Shown here piece by piece: positions 1-5,477 of a stretch of 7,422 bases of DNA; within the stretch, counting starts at the first letter, position 1; each line of letters starts with the position of its first letter. The notes under the pieces were generated by a model. The model was not told the origin of the DNA and made no database searches. It saw only the letters and a program-made list of their open reading frames with translations. The stretch lies in assembly GCA_030038715.1 (NCBI GenBank), contig JASHSO010000133.1, positions 1 through 7,422 on the forward strand. Reading direction: 5' to 3'. Position numbers and translations under genes: made by a program. This DNA comes from Streptosporangiaceae bacterium (GTDB lineage Bacteria; Actinomycetota; Actinomycetes; Streptosporangiales; Streptosporangiaceae).

Positions 1-683
1 TGGTGTCGATGGTCAGCTTCCTGCTGCTGGAGTTGCTGCCAATCAACTTCAGCTACGGCTGGTTCGCCGTCCTCATCTTCCTGTTTGCCGCTGGCATGGG
101 CCTGTTCTTCTCGCCGAACCAGGCGTCGGTGATGAACAGCCTGCCCCCCGAGCAGCGTGGGGCTGGTGCCGGCATGCTGAACACGTTCCAGAACTCGGCC
201 ACCGTGCTGTCGATGGGACTGTTCTTCACGATCGTCACCCTCGGCCTGGCCGCGCGGCTGCCATCTCACTTGTACCGCGGGCTTGTCGCATCGGGCGTTG
301 CACCGGCGGCTGCCCGGGTGGTAGCCAACGAGCCACCGATCGGCAGCCTGTTCTCGGCATTCCTCGGGTACAACCCGGTCAAGGAGCTGCTGGGCCCGAC
401 GGGAGCGCTGCAGCATCTGTCGGCCAAGCAGGCCGCGTACATCACCGGTAGGTCTTTCTTCCCCAAGCTCATCTCCGAGCCGTTCGCGGGCGGTCTGCAC
501 CTGGCTTTTACCTTCGCGGCGCTGGCGACGATCATCGCCGTCATCGCGTCGCTGCTGCGAGGCAAGCGCTACTTCCACACTGAGGCCGAAGCGCCCGTCG
601 ACCCGGTAGGCGACGAGATGCTGGCAATGCCGGTTGCCACCGATGGCGTCGGACCGGCCGAGGCCATCGGGGAGGGTTACTAG
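1..683 (+). CDS. MFS drug exporter, DHA2 (14-TM) type, C-terminal part
   Basis: The 5' end lies outside the window; the first whole codon is at 3 and the stop is TAG 681-683. The 226 visible residues are the end of a polytopic inner-membrane transporter. Hydrophobic segments lie at about residues 3-15, 19-38, 64-83 and 163-185. The stretch GMGLFFSPNQ (31-40) followed by a short Pro-Glu-Gln-Arg-Gly-Ala loop (about 48-54) and GMLNTFQNSA is the pattern seen before the last helices of EmrB/QacA-type H+-antiporters. A long loop (about 84-162) precedes the last helix, as in many actinobacterial members, and a hydrophilic acidic tail (about 187-226) ends the protein. The role would be proton-driven export of drugs or other small hydrophobic compounds; the substrate cannot be inferred. 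The merR gene starts 3 nt after the stop, so the two are very likely co-transcribed. Family assignment is firm; the DHA2 subclass is less certain because half the protein is missing. Confidence 0.85.
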   Translation, partial: VSMVSFLLLELLPINFSYGWFAVLIFLFAAGMGLFFSPNQASVMNSLPPEQRGAGAGMLNTFQNSATVLSMGLFFTIVTLGLAARLPSHLYRGLVASGVAPAAARVVANEPPIGSLFSAFLGYNPVKELLGPTGALQHLSAKQAAYITGRSFFPKLISEPFAGGLHLAFTFAALATIIAVIASLLRGKRYFHTEAEAPVDPVGDEMLAMPVATDGVGPAEAIGEGY

Positions 684-686
684 ATC

Positions 687-1268
687 ATGAGCGCGGCTGC
701 AGGCGGCGAGCCGGCACGGGTCGAGCCGGACCAGCCCGCCGAGTCGGCACGGGCCGAGCCGGACCAGCCCGCCCAGCCGGACCAGCCCGCCGAGCCGGCC
801 GGGCCAGGCGAGATTCTGCTTGGCATCGGGGCTGCAGCAGCGAGCGCAGGAGTCTCCGAGCGTGCGCTGCGCTACTACCAGCAGATGGGTCTGCTCACCC
901 CGTCCGGCTGCACGCCCGGCGGGCTCCGGCGCTATTCGGAGCAGGACCTGGCTCGCGTCGGCCGGATCCGCCAGCTGCAGACCCTACTGGGCCTGACCCT
1001 GGACGAGATCGCCGGCGTGCTGCGCACTGAGGATCGGATGGCGCAGATCAAGCACGCCTATCACCACGGAAGTCCGACTGACGCCGAGCGCAGGGAACTG
1101 CTGTCCGAAAGCCTGGCGCTGCAGGAGAGCCTGCGGGCCACTGTCGAGGCCAAGCGGGTGGCCATCGAGGGCTTCCTGGCCGATCTGGACCAGCGGATCA
1201 AGCGAACCGCCGAGCTGCTCGCCGAGGCCGCAGTGCCGGTCGGTCATCTCGGTGGGACCGCAGGATGA
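687..1268 (+). CDS. MerR-family transcriptional regulator with repeat-containing N-terminal tail
   Basis: This encodes a 193-residue DNA-binding regulator. Residues 1-42 are a low-complexity Ala/Pro/Glu/Gln tail built of EPDQPA-type repeats. The winged helix-turn-helix follows: IGAAAASAGVSERALRYYQQ (47-66), then GLL, and the wing GGLRRYSEQDL (78-88), which matches the MerR family (the LRYY and RRY motifs are the usual signature). Residues about 91-115 (RIRQLQTLLGLTLDEI and on) form the second helical pair, and 134-182 is a charged helix likely to form the antiparallel dimerisation coiled coil. No Cys pair typical of metal sensors and no added ligand-binding domain are seen, so the inducer is unknown. 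The start ATG at 687 has GGGGAGG at 669-675, inside the end of the MFS gene. An alternative start closer to the HTH is possible, but no better ribosome site was seen. The 3-nt spacing suggests it controls the exporter operon. The gene converges with the membrane protein gene ending at 1301. Confidence 0.88.
   Translation: MSAAAGGEPARVEPDQPAESARAEPDQPAQPDQPAEPAGPGEILLGIGAAAASAGVSERALRYYQQMGLLTPSGCTPGGLRRYSEQDLARVGRIRQLQTLLGLTLDEIAGVLRTEDRMAQIKHAYHHGSPTDAERRELLSESLALQESLRATVEAKRVAIEGFLADLDQRIKRTAELLAEAAVPVGHLGGTAG
708..800 (+). repeat. In-frame tandem repeat in merR (33-bp units)
   Basis: Positions 708-740 and 741-773 are near-identical 33-bp units encoding EPARVEPDQPA and ESARAEPDQPA. A shortened 18-bp unit (774-791, QPDQPA) and a further partial unit (792-800, EPA) follow. 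All units keep the reading frame, so the array can grow or shrink without breaking merR. Confidence 0.9.
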
Positions 1269-1280
1269 GTCGCAGGTCCC
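1254..1280. terminator. Weak inverted repeat at merR / membrane-protein convergence
   Basis: GGGACC (1254-1259) is complementary to GGTCCC (1275-1280) with a 15-nt loop spanning the merR stop codon. It lies where the two convergent genes meet (gap 1269-1300), so it might serve as a terminator. The stem is only 6 bp and there is no T-tract, so the call is weak. Confidence 0.22.
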
Positions 1281-1300
1281 CGGTCAGTTAGCCGAGCTTC

Positions 1301-2308
1301 TCATGGAGCTGAGGCGCCGCTCGCAGCTGCGGCCGGGGAAGCGCGGGAGTCGGGGGAGGAGACCGGGGACGGGTCGGCCGACGGGCTGGCCGCCGGGTCT
1401 GCGCTCGGGCTCGGGGTTGGCCTGGGGCTTGCGGTTGGGCGCGCAATCTGCGAGGAGATCGGGCTGGGCGACGAGGAAACCGCGGGAGTCGCGGTGGCTT
1501 GGCGGGTCGCATGCGCCGTTGTCGGGTGCGGGGAGGCGTGGCCAGAGGCCGGCCGGGCACCCTCGTGATGCTGGCCGCTGACGAGGCTGCCCACAGTGGT
1601 CCCAGTGCCCTGCCGGCCCCAGATCAGCGCGTCGATCGGCTTTCCTGTCGCAGCCTCGAATGCCGTGATGCCGGTCATGACCAGGAGGAACAATCCGATG
1701 GCCGAGCCGGCCAGCAGTGCAGCACGGTGGTACTTGCCCCGGCTGCGTCGGTCATCGCCGTGCCGCCTGGCACCAGCCCTGGCGGGCCGCGTTGGTGTGC
1801 CCGGCACGTCACGGGTCAGCCTGCGGTCGCGATCCAGTAGGGGCTCGGGTCGCGTGCTGCGGGTCGGCACGCCCATGCGGGCCGCCAGCATGGCGCCCTG
1901 GCGCTGCCGCCAGAGCTCTGCCGCGGGCAGTATCTCGGTCTGCTCGGTTTCCGGCGTGACGGTGCCCTGGTACTCGGCAGCGTGGCCGCTGTGCTGTGCG
2001 TCGGGTCGTAGCGTGCGCTGGTACGCAGCGGCGTGGCCGCGGTCCTCGCTGATCGCTCGCTCACCCCTGGCCGCGCTGGCGGCCGAGCGGAGCCGCTCCC
2101 GGCCGCGCCACAGATAGTGCTTATACACGGCGGCCACGGCGGTGCTGGCCACGCTCATGACGGCAGCGCCGATGACGGTCCCCGCGATTCCCAGATACGA
2201 GGCGGCTATCGCGCCAGTCACGGCGGCCAGCATGCTGGCCACGACCTGAGTGCCGCTCAGGTCGATCCGCCGCCCGGTCATCATCCTCCTGTGCATCCCG
2301 ACTGGCAC
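1301..2308 (-). CDS. Membrane protein with Ser/Pro/Thr-rich C-terminal tail, function unknown
   Basis: I do not recognise a characterised family. The 335-residue reading runs from a GTG at 2308. A hydrophobic Ala/Val/Ile-rich region (about 22-62) is long enough for a two-helix hairpin. A charged linker (65-190) carries a 13-residue internal repeat. A third clear helix is ALLAGSAIGLFLLVMTGITA (197-216), followed by EAATGKPIDALIWG and a TGTTVGSLV segment, then about 90 residues of Ser/Pro/Thr/Ala-rich tail ending in GASAP. The segment after the last helix resembles what I recall from hypothetical actinomycete membrane proteins. The start is uncertain: ATGs at 2296, 2284 and 2281 are in frame, and AGGAGG (plus-strand 2285-2290) sits 3 nt before the ATG at 2281, so the protein may begin with MTGRRIDLSG. 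Codon use and the long anti-shadow hydrophobic segments support a real gene. It lies 78 bp downstream of the thioesterase gene on the same strand and may be co-transcribed with it. Confidence 0.75.
   Translation of the reverse strand: MPVGMHRRMMTGRRIDLSGTQVVASMLAAVTGAIAASYLGIAGTVIGAAVMSVASTAVAAVYKHYLWRGRERLRSAASAARGERAISEDRGHAAAYQRTLRPDAQHSGHAAEYQGTVTPETEQTEILPAAELWRQRQGAMLAARMGVPTRSTRPEPLLDRDRRLTRDVPGTPTRPARAGARRHGDDRRSRGKYHRAALLAGSAIGLFLLVMTGITAFEAATGKPIDALIWGRQGTGTTVGSLVSGQHHEGARPASGHASPHPTTAHATRQATATPAVSSSPSPISSQIARPTASPRPTPSPSADPAASPSADPSPVSSPDSRASPAAAASGASAP
1949..2038 (-). repeat. Internal repeat in the membrane protein linker (period 51 bp)
   Basis: Codons at 2038-2000 encode GHAAAYQRTLRPD and codons at 1987-1949 encode GHAAEYQGTVTPE. 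The copies are 17 residues apart and share the GHAA-YQ-T--P core. The acidic or basic character differs between copies, which suggests an old duplication in a flexible cytosolic linker. Confidence 0.7.
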
Positions 2309-2309
2309 G

Positions 2310-2335
2310 CTGTCGCGCCGAGGCGCGGGCGACAG
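2310..2335. other. Inverted repeat between thioesterase and membrane-protein genes
   Basis: CTGTCGC (2310-2316) and GCGACAG (2329-2335) are perfect inverted arms with a 12-nt spacer, just upstream of the GTG at 2308 on the minus strand. It could be an attenuating hairpin in the leader, a weak terminator after the thioesterase (stop at 2387), or a protein-binding site. No T-tract is present. The rest of the 78-bp gap holds nothing I can name. Confidence 0.35.
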
Positions 2336-2386
2336 GGCCGGATGACGAGCCTATGCGGGGCTGCGACCAGCTAGCACACGCTCAGG

Positions 2387-2782
2387 TCAGCCGCTCACCA
2401 GTGCTGTCAGCCGAGCCCGCTCGTCGTGGCTGAACGGAATCGGTTCGCGCTGGTCAGGGTCCCACCGGACGGTGACGACGCGGGCACTGGCGACAAGCTC
2501 TCGCGCCGCGGTGACAATCGTCTCGCGGGTGGTCAGGCTCGTCGTGCCGAGCCGCTCGACCGCGATCTGGACCATGACCTGCCGGTCCTGGTGGCGAACC
2601 TCGGCTCGCAAGTCGACCTCGAGCCGGACGACTACGTACATCGGACTCCCGTCCAGTGCCCACATATAGAACGCGTCACGGCCCTCCTCGAGGTAGGTCA
2701 GGTACACGGCGTGATTGACGTGACCCAGAGCGTCGGTGTCGCGCCACCTGACGTTGACGGTGTGCTCGAATACCCCGGCCAT
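2387..2782 (-). CDS. Acyl-CoA thioesterase, 4HBT/YbgC-like hotdog fold
   Basis: This encodes a 131-residue single hotdog domain, the usual length for the 4-hydroxybenzoyl-CoA thioesterase (PF03061/PF13279) family, which hydrolyses acyl-CoA thioesters in the cytosol. The N-terminal motif VRWRDTDALGHVNHAVYLTY (11-30) carries Asp15 and Asp17 in the D-x-D-x-x-G arrangement; Asp17 corresponds to the catalytic Asp17 of Pseudomonas 4HBT. Glu32/Glu33 and Arg35 start the long central helix that packs in the hotdog. Strands around residues 48-58, 67-77 and 97-107 alternate hydrophobic and polar residues as expected. The start ATG (2780-2782) has AAGGGGG about 8 nt upstream on the minus strand. The gene is divergent from the small gene at 2934 and upstream of the membrane-protein gene. 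The substrate acyl chain is unknown. Confidence 0.88.
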   Translation of the reverse strand: MAGVFEHTVNVRWRDTDALGHVNHAVYLTYLEEGRDAFYMWALDGSPMYVVVRLEVDLRAEVRHQDRQVMVQIAVERLGTTSLTTRETIVTAARELVASARVVTVRWDPDQREPIPFSHDERARLTALVSG

Positions 2783-2933
2783 GCGCTCGCCCCCTTACCT
2801 GCTCACCGGCACGCCTTATCGGATCGCAGCGCCCAAGATAGGGAGATCGTCCGATGCAGGGCAGGCCGCCTTACGGCGAGTCTCGATGGTACGGGGCCAA
2901 GACAGGCTGTACCGGACCTTCGAGGAGGATTGG
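2783..2933. promoter_or_regulatory. Divergent intergenic region with a spaced inverted repeat
   Basis: This 151-bp gap must carry the promoters of the thioesterase (minus) and the small gene (plus). I see ATCGGA (2818-2823) and its complement TCCGAT (2850-2855), 26 bp apart, within a locally less GC-rich patch (2815-2855). No convincing -35/-10 pair could be assigned. GAGGAGG at 2922-2928 is the ribosome site of the next gene. Confidence 0.35.
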
Positions 2934-3260
2934 ATGCACCCGTTCATCGAGCAGAGCATCGCTGCCGACCGGATGAGGGAACTGCAGCAGGAAGCTGCTG
3001 CGGCGCGCATGGCGCGGCTGGCGCGCCGCGGGGCGCCACCAAAGGGCCTGCGCAAGCTGGCCCGGGCCGTGGCCGGAGTTGTCGCCGAGTGCAATGACGC
3101 TCAGCGTCGGCTGTTGGTCCGCACGGCCGCCACGGACCGGTATCTGGCCGAGCCGCGCCGGGCGCCGGATACCTATGCCGAGTTCCTCGCCAGGACCTCG
3201 ACGTCGCTGCTGCGCGAACCCACTGCGGACCTGAGGCTGTCGGGCGATTGCGTGCGGTGA
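2934..3260 (+). CDS. Small helical protein, function unknown
   Basis: This encodes 108 residues. The ATG at 2934 is chosen because GAGGAGG (2922-2928) lies 5 nt upstream; longer in-frame readings from 2736 or 2886 overlap the thioesterase gene or lack a ribosome site. The protein starts MHPFIEQSIAADRM and continues as an Ala/Arg/Glu/Met-rich amphipathic helix (about 5-32), a Gly-Ala-Pro-Pro turn (33-36), and a second helical region (38-66). The C-terminal third is charged and ends SGDCVR. There is no signal peptide or membrane helix. Short proteins opening with MHP and an Arg/Ala/Glu helix are, as I recall, common uncharacterised actinomycete proteins; I cannot name a function. It is divergent from the thioesterase and convergent with the transglutaminase-like gene. 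Confidence 0.68.
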   Translation: MHPFIEQSIAADRMRELQQEAAAARMARLARRGAPPKGLRKLARAVAGVVAECNDAQRRLLVRTAATDRYLAEPRRAPDTYAEFLARTSTSLLREPTADLRLSGDCVR

Positions 3261-3269
3261 CGCTGCGGC

Positions 3270-3300
3270 CTAGGGCTCGCGGCCGCCACGCGAGCCCTGG
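3270..3300. terminator. Strong bidirectional hairpin terminator
   Basis: AGGGCTCGCG (3272-3281) and CGCGAGCCCT (3289-3298) form a perfect 10-bp GC-rich stem with a 7-nt loop. It is extended by one wobble pair (3271/3299) and one C-G pair (3270/3300). It fills the 40-bp gap between the convergent stops at 3260 and 3301, so it can end transcription from both sides. It lacks a T-tract, as is common in high-GC actinomycetes. Confidence 0.8.
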
Positions 3301-4191
3301 TCACAGCGGCTCGTCTCGGCCACGGAGCGCGTTGCGTACCGCCGGCGGGATGCGCAGGCGCTCATCCTGGCAGAGTTCGCTCAGTTCGGCGACCGCGCTG
3401 TCGGGCGTCTGGGTGAGAGCGGCTAGGTGGTCGAACAGAGCCGCCAGTTCGACGCTGATCGGATCCTCCGGACCGGGCATGGCGCCCCAGCAGTCCCACG
3501 GCAGCAGCTCCACGTTGCGTAGCGCCGCGGCGTCGCGCATGAGGTTGGCGGCGATCCACCAGTCGCCAGCCTCGTGCAAAAGGCTGAGCCCGAACTTCGC
3601 GGGGTCGGCCGCGCCAGAGCGGCATAGCGCCCACGCCTGGCCAGCGATCAGGAAACGGTCACGTGGCACGTCGGTGACGTCGAAGTCGAGCGGAAACCAG
3701 CCACGTTGTACGTCATCGATCTGCGCGTCGACGAGGATCCAACGCCGCTGTTCGGCGTGCCAGTACTCGCATACCCAATGGTCTTCGAACGCGCCGGTGC
3801 CGAAGTAACCACCGAACCCGCAGCGGGCCCGGGCCGGGATGGCCTGGGCCCGGAGCATGGCGGTCATCAGCACTGTGAAGTGCCGGCAGTTGCCGGGCAC
3901 TCTGGCTGCCACCGGTCGCGCCACGCGCAGCGGCCGGCCGTCACGGCTGACGACCTCGGCGAGCAGTTGCGCGACGGGCCGGATGTGCACGGTGGCTCGG
4001 TCGGCCTGCGACAGGCTCAACCCGTACCCCTCCGCCATGTGCTCGTGGACCAGCAAGCCGTGAGCGACGGCCGCCAGCCCTGGAATGTCGCGCGGTAGGT
4101 CCTCGAACAACGGTGCGTAACGGCCCGGCGCGGTCATGGCCCCCGGCTCGGCGTAGAACGACAAGACCGTGGGCTTCTCCTCCACCTGCAT
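3301..4191 (-). CDS. Transglutaminase-like superfamily protein (cysteine protease fold)
   Basis: This encodes 296 residues. The core (about 60-175) fits a transglutaminase-like domain (PF01841): Cys102 in PGNCRHFTVLMTAMLRAQAI followed by the Ile-Pro-Ala-Arg segment, His138 in FEDHWVCEYW, and Asp155 in RRWILVDAQID give the expected Cys-His-Asp triad in the right order and spacing. The PARARCGFGGYF stretch (119-130) between Cys and His is also typical. No signal peptide or membrane helix is visible, so it is probably cytosolic. The family includes peptidases, amidases and cross-linking enzymes, and the reaction here is unknown. The C-terminal part (about 176-296) contains WW and WDCWG segments and a helical end without a recognised domain. 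The start ATG at 4189-4191 has GAGAGGG about 6 nt upstream on the minus strand. It is divergent from the WYL regulator across a palindrome and may be its target. Confidence 0.83.
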   Translation of the reverse strand: MQVEEKPTVLSFYAEPGAMTAPGRYAPLFEDLPRDIPGLAAVAHGLLVHEHMAEGYGLSLSQADRATVHIRPVAQLLAEVVSRDGRPLRVARPVAARVPGNCRHFTVLMTAMLRAQAIPARARCGFGGYFGTGAFEDHWVCEYWHAEQRRWILVDAQIDDVQRGWFPLDFDVTDVPRDRFLIAGQAWALCRSGAADPAKFGLSLLHEAGDWWIAANLMRDAAALRNVELLPWDCWGAMPGPEDPISVELAALFDHLAALTQTPDSAVAELSELCQDERLRIPPAVRNALRGRDEPL

Positions 4192-4227
4192 GCTGTCCCT
4201 CTCAGTTGAGACGACTTCGGTGGGCCG

Positions 4228-4278
4228 ACGCTACTCCCGGATTGCTGACACCCAGTGTCAGTGTTATGGGAATAGCCT
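4228..4278. promoter_or_regulatory. Candidate operator (17-bp inverted repeat) between divergent genes
   Basis: CTGACAC (4245-4251), CCA, GTGTCAG (4255-4261) is a perfect inverted repeat with a 3-bp centre, the size and symmetry of a dimer-binding site. It lies 23 bp before the WYL-regulator GTG (4285) and 53 bp before the transglutaminase-like ATG (4191). TAnnnT-type -10 candidates lie on both sides: TAGCCT (4273-4278) for the regulator and, on the minus strand, TAGCGT (4233-4228) for the divergent gene, which would put the palindrome near the -35 region of both. The -10 calls are tentative; the palindrome itself is plain. Auto- and divergent regulation by the WYL protein is inferred. Confidence 0.65.
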
Positions 4279-4284
4279 GCTGTC

Positions 4285-5283
4285 GTGCGTGCCGACCGGC
4301 TGGTGTGGGTGATCCTCCTGCTGCAGGCGCGCGGCCGGATGGCCGCGCGCGAGTTCGCTGCGGAGCTCGGAGTATCGGTGCGCACGATCTACCGTGACAT
4401 GCAGGTGCTGAGCACGGCGGGCGTGCCGGTACTCACCGAGCCGGGGCCCGGCGGCGGGTATCGACTTGTGGATGGCTACCGCTTTCCGCTCCGAGCCCTG
4501 GACCCGGCTGGAGCCGAGGCGCTGCTGGCGCTCGGCGTTCCGGCCGTGCTGCAGGAACTTGGCCTGGACCGGGCCGTAGCGACTGCGCACCGGCAGATCC
4601 GGGTGACCGCCGGTCTCGACGACTCGGCCGGAGCGGCTCCGGCGTTGGTGCACCTGGACATGCCGCGGTGGTTCGGCAGTTACGAGCCCGTGCCGCACTT
4701 GCGCTGCCTGGCCGAAGCACTGCTTGGCCAGCGGTGCCTAGAGCTCAGCTATCACCGCGGCGACGGCGGTCACAGCGGCGACGGCGGTCACCGCGCAGTG
4801 CCGCGCCGGGTGGTGCCGCTAGGGCTGGTGAACAAGGCGGGGATCTGGTACCTGGTGGCGACGACTCGGTCCGGCCAAGTCACGGTGTTCCACGCCGGGC
4901 GCATTACGTGCGCTCGCGTCTTGACCGAGCCAGCCAGCAGGCCGCCCGACTTTGACCTCGCCGAGTTCTGGGAGCGCTGGTCTGCAGAGTTTGTGGCCAG
5001 CCGTCCGCAGGTGCGTGTCAGGCTGCGTGCTTCGCCGCACGCCCTTGCGGTGTTTCCGGAGGTCTTTGGTGCCGGCGCCAGGAAGGCTCTCGGCGATGCC
5101 GCGCCGCCGGACGAGCACGGCTGGCGGGAGCTGACCCTGTCATTCGAGCACAAGCGGGCCGCCGCACACCGCCTCGCGGGCTTCGGCGCCGACGTGCAGG
5201 TCCTGTCCCCGCCAGCCGTGCGCGACCTGCTGGTGGCTACCGCCCACGAAATCCTCGACCGGTACGGCGCCAGTCCGGGCTGA
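4285..5283 (+). CDS. WYL-domain transcriptional regulator (YafY/DeoR-like HTH)
   Basis: This encodes 332 residues, the usual length of HTH_11-WYL-WCX regulators. The N-terminal winged HTH (about 1-62) reads RMAAREFAAELGVSVRTIYR followed by DMQVLSTAGVPV and the wing GPGGGYRLVDGYRFPL (54-69), a close match to the YafY type. The WYL domain (about 134-215) contains the name-giving Trp188-Tyr189-Leu190 in NKAGIWYLVA and the downstream FHAGRI segment. The C-terminal WCX-like region (about 240-328) includes a HALAVFPEVFG stretch and the closing DLLVATAHEILDRY helix. WYL domains bind ligands or nucleic acid; the signal here is unknown. GTG 4285 is the start that gives a complete HTH; no Shine-Dalgarno is seen before it, so a leaderless mRNA is possible. 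An in-frame GDGGHSGDGGH insertion (159-169) lies in the WYL domain. A divergent transglutaminase-like gene shares the upstream palindrome. Confidence 0.9.
   Translation: MRADRLVWVILLLQARGRMAAREFAAELGVSVRTIYRDMQVLSTAGVPVLTEPGPGGGYRLVDGYRFPLRALDPAGAEALLALGVPAVLQELGLDRAVATAHRQIRVTAGLDDSAGAAPALVHLDMPRWFGSYEPVPHLRCLAEALLGQRCLELSYHRGDGGHSGDGGHRAVPRRVVPLGLVNKAGIWYLVATTRSGQVTVFHAGRITCARVLTEPASRPPDFDLAEFWERWSAEFVASRPQVRVRLRASPHALAVFPEVFGAGARKALGDAAPPDEHGWRELTLSFEHKRAAAHRLAGFGADVQVLSPPAVRDLLVATAHEILDRYGASPG
4758..4791 (+). repeat. Short in-frame tandem duplication in the WYL gene
   Basis: The 16-bp string CGGCGACGGCGGTCAC occurs at 4758-4773 and again at 4776-4791 (period 18 bp). It encodes the repeated GDGGH at residues 159-169, between the predicted strand LELSYHR and AVPRRVVPLG. 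The exact copy points to a recent slippage duplication. Confidence 0.85.
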
Positions 5284-5441
5284 GCTGGTCGCCCCCCGTG
5301 GGTGCCCGCGTTGCCCGTCGCGCGACGGCTCTGGGTCGGTGGCTGCGGCCCGACCTCAACGGGCACGCACCGGGGTTGCGGCGGCGGGCGGCAGGTCGCC
5401 GGGGCACCCCGTTCCGATCTTGGCGTTGCCCGGCAGCTTCG
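5284..5441. other. Intergenic region with several inverted repeats
   Basis: I see no gene between the WYL stop (5281-5283) and the tetR promoter. A perfect 14-bp palindrome CCGTCGCGCGACGG is at 5315-5328. TGCCCGT (5312-5318) pairs with ACGGGCA (5359-5365), enclosing GGTCGG (5334-5339) and CCGACC (5350-5355). CGGGG-CA-CCCCG lies at 5400-5411, and GCGTTGCCCG occurs directly at 5308-5317 and 5423-5432. The 5312-5365 part could fold as a terminator for the WYL gene; the others could be protein-binding sites. In GC-rich DNA some of these arise by chance. Confidence 0.4.
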
Positions 5442-5470
5442 TTGACGAATCAAATGAAGACAAATTTAAT
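5442..5470 (+). promoter_or_regulatory. tetR-operon promoter, predicted leaderless
   Basis: TTGACG (5442-5447, -35) and TTTAAT (5465-5470, -10) are separated by 17 bp in an AT-rich island that stands out from the GC-rich surroundings. Transcription would start about 7 nt after the -10, at or next to the tetR ATG (5478), and there is no Shine-Dalgarno before that ATG. An imperfect direct repeat, GACGAATCAAAT (5444-5455) and GACAAATTTAAT (5459-5470), 9 of 12 positions alike and 15 bp apart, overlaps both elements. TTCG-TTGA-CGAA (about 5438-5449) is a small inverted repeat. Either could be bound by the TetR protein. Confidence 0.65.
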
Positions 5471-5477
5471 AGCGCGC

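Noticed and set aside
708..800. CRISPR-like array
   Set aside because: The repeats are directly adjacent without unique spacers and encode an in-frame protein repeat within merR.
1596..2117. Plus-strand frames opposite the membrane protein
   Set aside because: They are Arg/Ser/Cys-rich, without ribosome sites, and opposite a frame with credible membrane helices.
2736..2933. 66-residue N-terminal extension of the small protein
   Set aside because: It overlaps the start of the divergent thioesterase, while a strong GAGGAGG lies 5 nt before ATG 2934.
2426..3097. 223-codon plus-strand frame across the thioesterase gene
   Set aside because: It is antisense to a clear hotdog thioesterase and overlaps the small gene in another frame; it has no domain and an Arg/Asp/Pro composition typical of a shadow.
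4788..5453. 221-codon minus-strand frame opposite the WYL gene
   Set aside because: It has Arg/Thr/Ser-rich shadow composition and lies opposite an unmistakable WYL regulator.
5298..5477. 60-residue N-terminal extension of tetR from GTG 5298
   Set aside because: It is Arg/Gly/Pro-rich, unlike TetR N-termini, and runs through a good -35/-10 pair; ATG 5478 fits the family length.
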